A stretch of 5,470 bases of DNA. It comes from Betaproteobacteria bacterium. GTDB lineage: Bacteria; Pseudomonadota; Gammaproteobacteria; Burkholderiales; SG8-41. Both the position numbers and the translations under genes were made by a program. The stretch is from assembly GCA_025353085.1 (NCBI GenBank), contig JANXRI010000112.1:1-5470 (forward strand). Reading direction: 5' to 3'. Of this stretch, positions 5,437-5,470 are shown piece after piece. The notes under the pieces are model-generated. The model saw nothing but the letters and a program-made list of their open reading frames with translations, did no database searches and was not told the DNA's origin. Position 1 is the stretch's first letter. Every line of letters starts with the position of its first letter.

Positions 5437-5470
5437 AAAACTGCCTCCGGCGCACGCCGGCAGCGGCCGC

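Noticed and set aside
5447..5460. Perfect hairpin CCGGCGCACGCCGG as an operon terminator
   Set aside because: The stem is short, no T-run follows within the window, and GC-rich inverted repeats of this size are common in this DNA.
5418..5470. Start of a next plus-strand gene (MFATLLKNCLRRTP...)
   Set aside because: Only 17 codons are visible, with no clear ribosome site and no recognisable family. It remains possible but unsupported.
1..5470. CRISPR array, tRNA or rRNA genes, insertion sequences, phage or defence genes
   Set aside because: I saw no spaced direct repeats, tRNA-like cloverleaf, transposase motif or terminal inverted repeats. The recognisable genes are all metabolic or regulatory.

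Overview
This window looks like chromosomal DNA of a betaproteobacterium (Burkholderiales, Nitrosomonadales or a relative). The basis is its GC-rich codon use, a class I polyhydroxyalkanoate (PHA) synthase, and a MerR-regulated leucine/isovalerate degradation operon of the liu type. I judged the lineage from protein resemblance recalled from memory, not from a search.

Layout: (1) Positions 1-827, minus strand: the N-terminal 275 codons of phaC; the catalytic half lies outside the window. (2) Positions about 828-1227: no intact gene. A decayed N-terminal fragment of a metallo-beta-lactamase-fold hydrolase lies on the minus strand, with an internal TGA and loss of everything past about codon 70. 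Next comes a perfect 16-bp palindrome. (3) Positions 1228-1680, plus strand: a LiuR-type MerR regulator with an uncertain start. (4) Positions 1701-1716: a second 16-bp palindrome of the same design, between plausible -35 and -10 elements. (5) Positions 1764-5436, plus strand: four genes that look like one operon. These are isovaleryl-CoA dehydrogenase, acetyl-CoA acetyltransferase (thiolase), a DsbA/2-hydroxychromene-2-carboxylate isomerase-like protein and a macro-domain protein of the O-acetyl-ADP-ribose deacetylase type. A small CGCAAAG-type inverted repeat sits between the first two.

How it fits together: the dehydrogenase makes 3-methylcrotonyl-CoA from leucine-derived isovaleryl-CoA. 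The rest of the pathway (methylcrotonyl-CoA carboxylase, methylglutaconyl-CoA hydratase, HMG-CoA lyase) is not in the window and may lie downstream. The thiolase interconverts acetoacetyl-CoA, where the pathway ends, with acetyl-CoA. The same acetoacetyl-CoA is the usual precursor of the monomer used by PhaC, so leucine breakdown and PHA storage sit back to back. LiuR probably controls both palindromes.

Most interesting points: the matched pair of triple-ACGT operators; the deleted hydrolase that leaves phaC as the next gene reading away from a LiuR-type operator; the LiuR start problem; and two poorly explained genes (isomerase-like and macro-domain) inside a leucine operon. I do not see a clearly new defence or mobile system.
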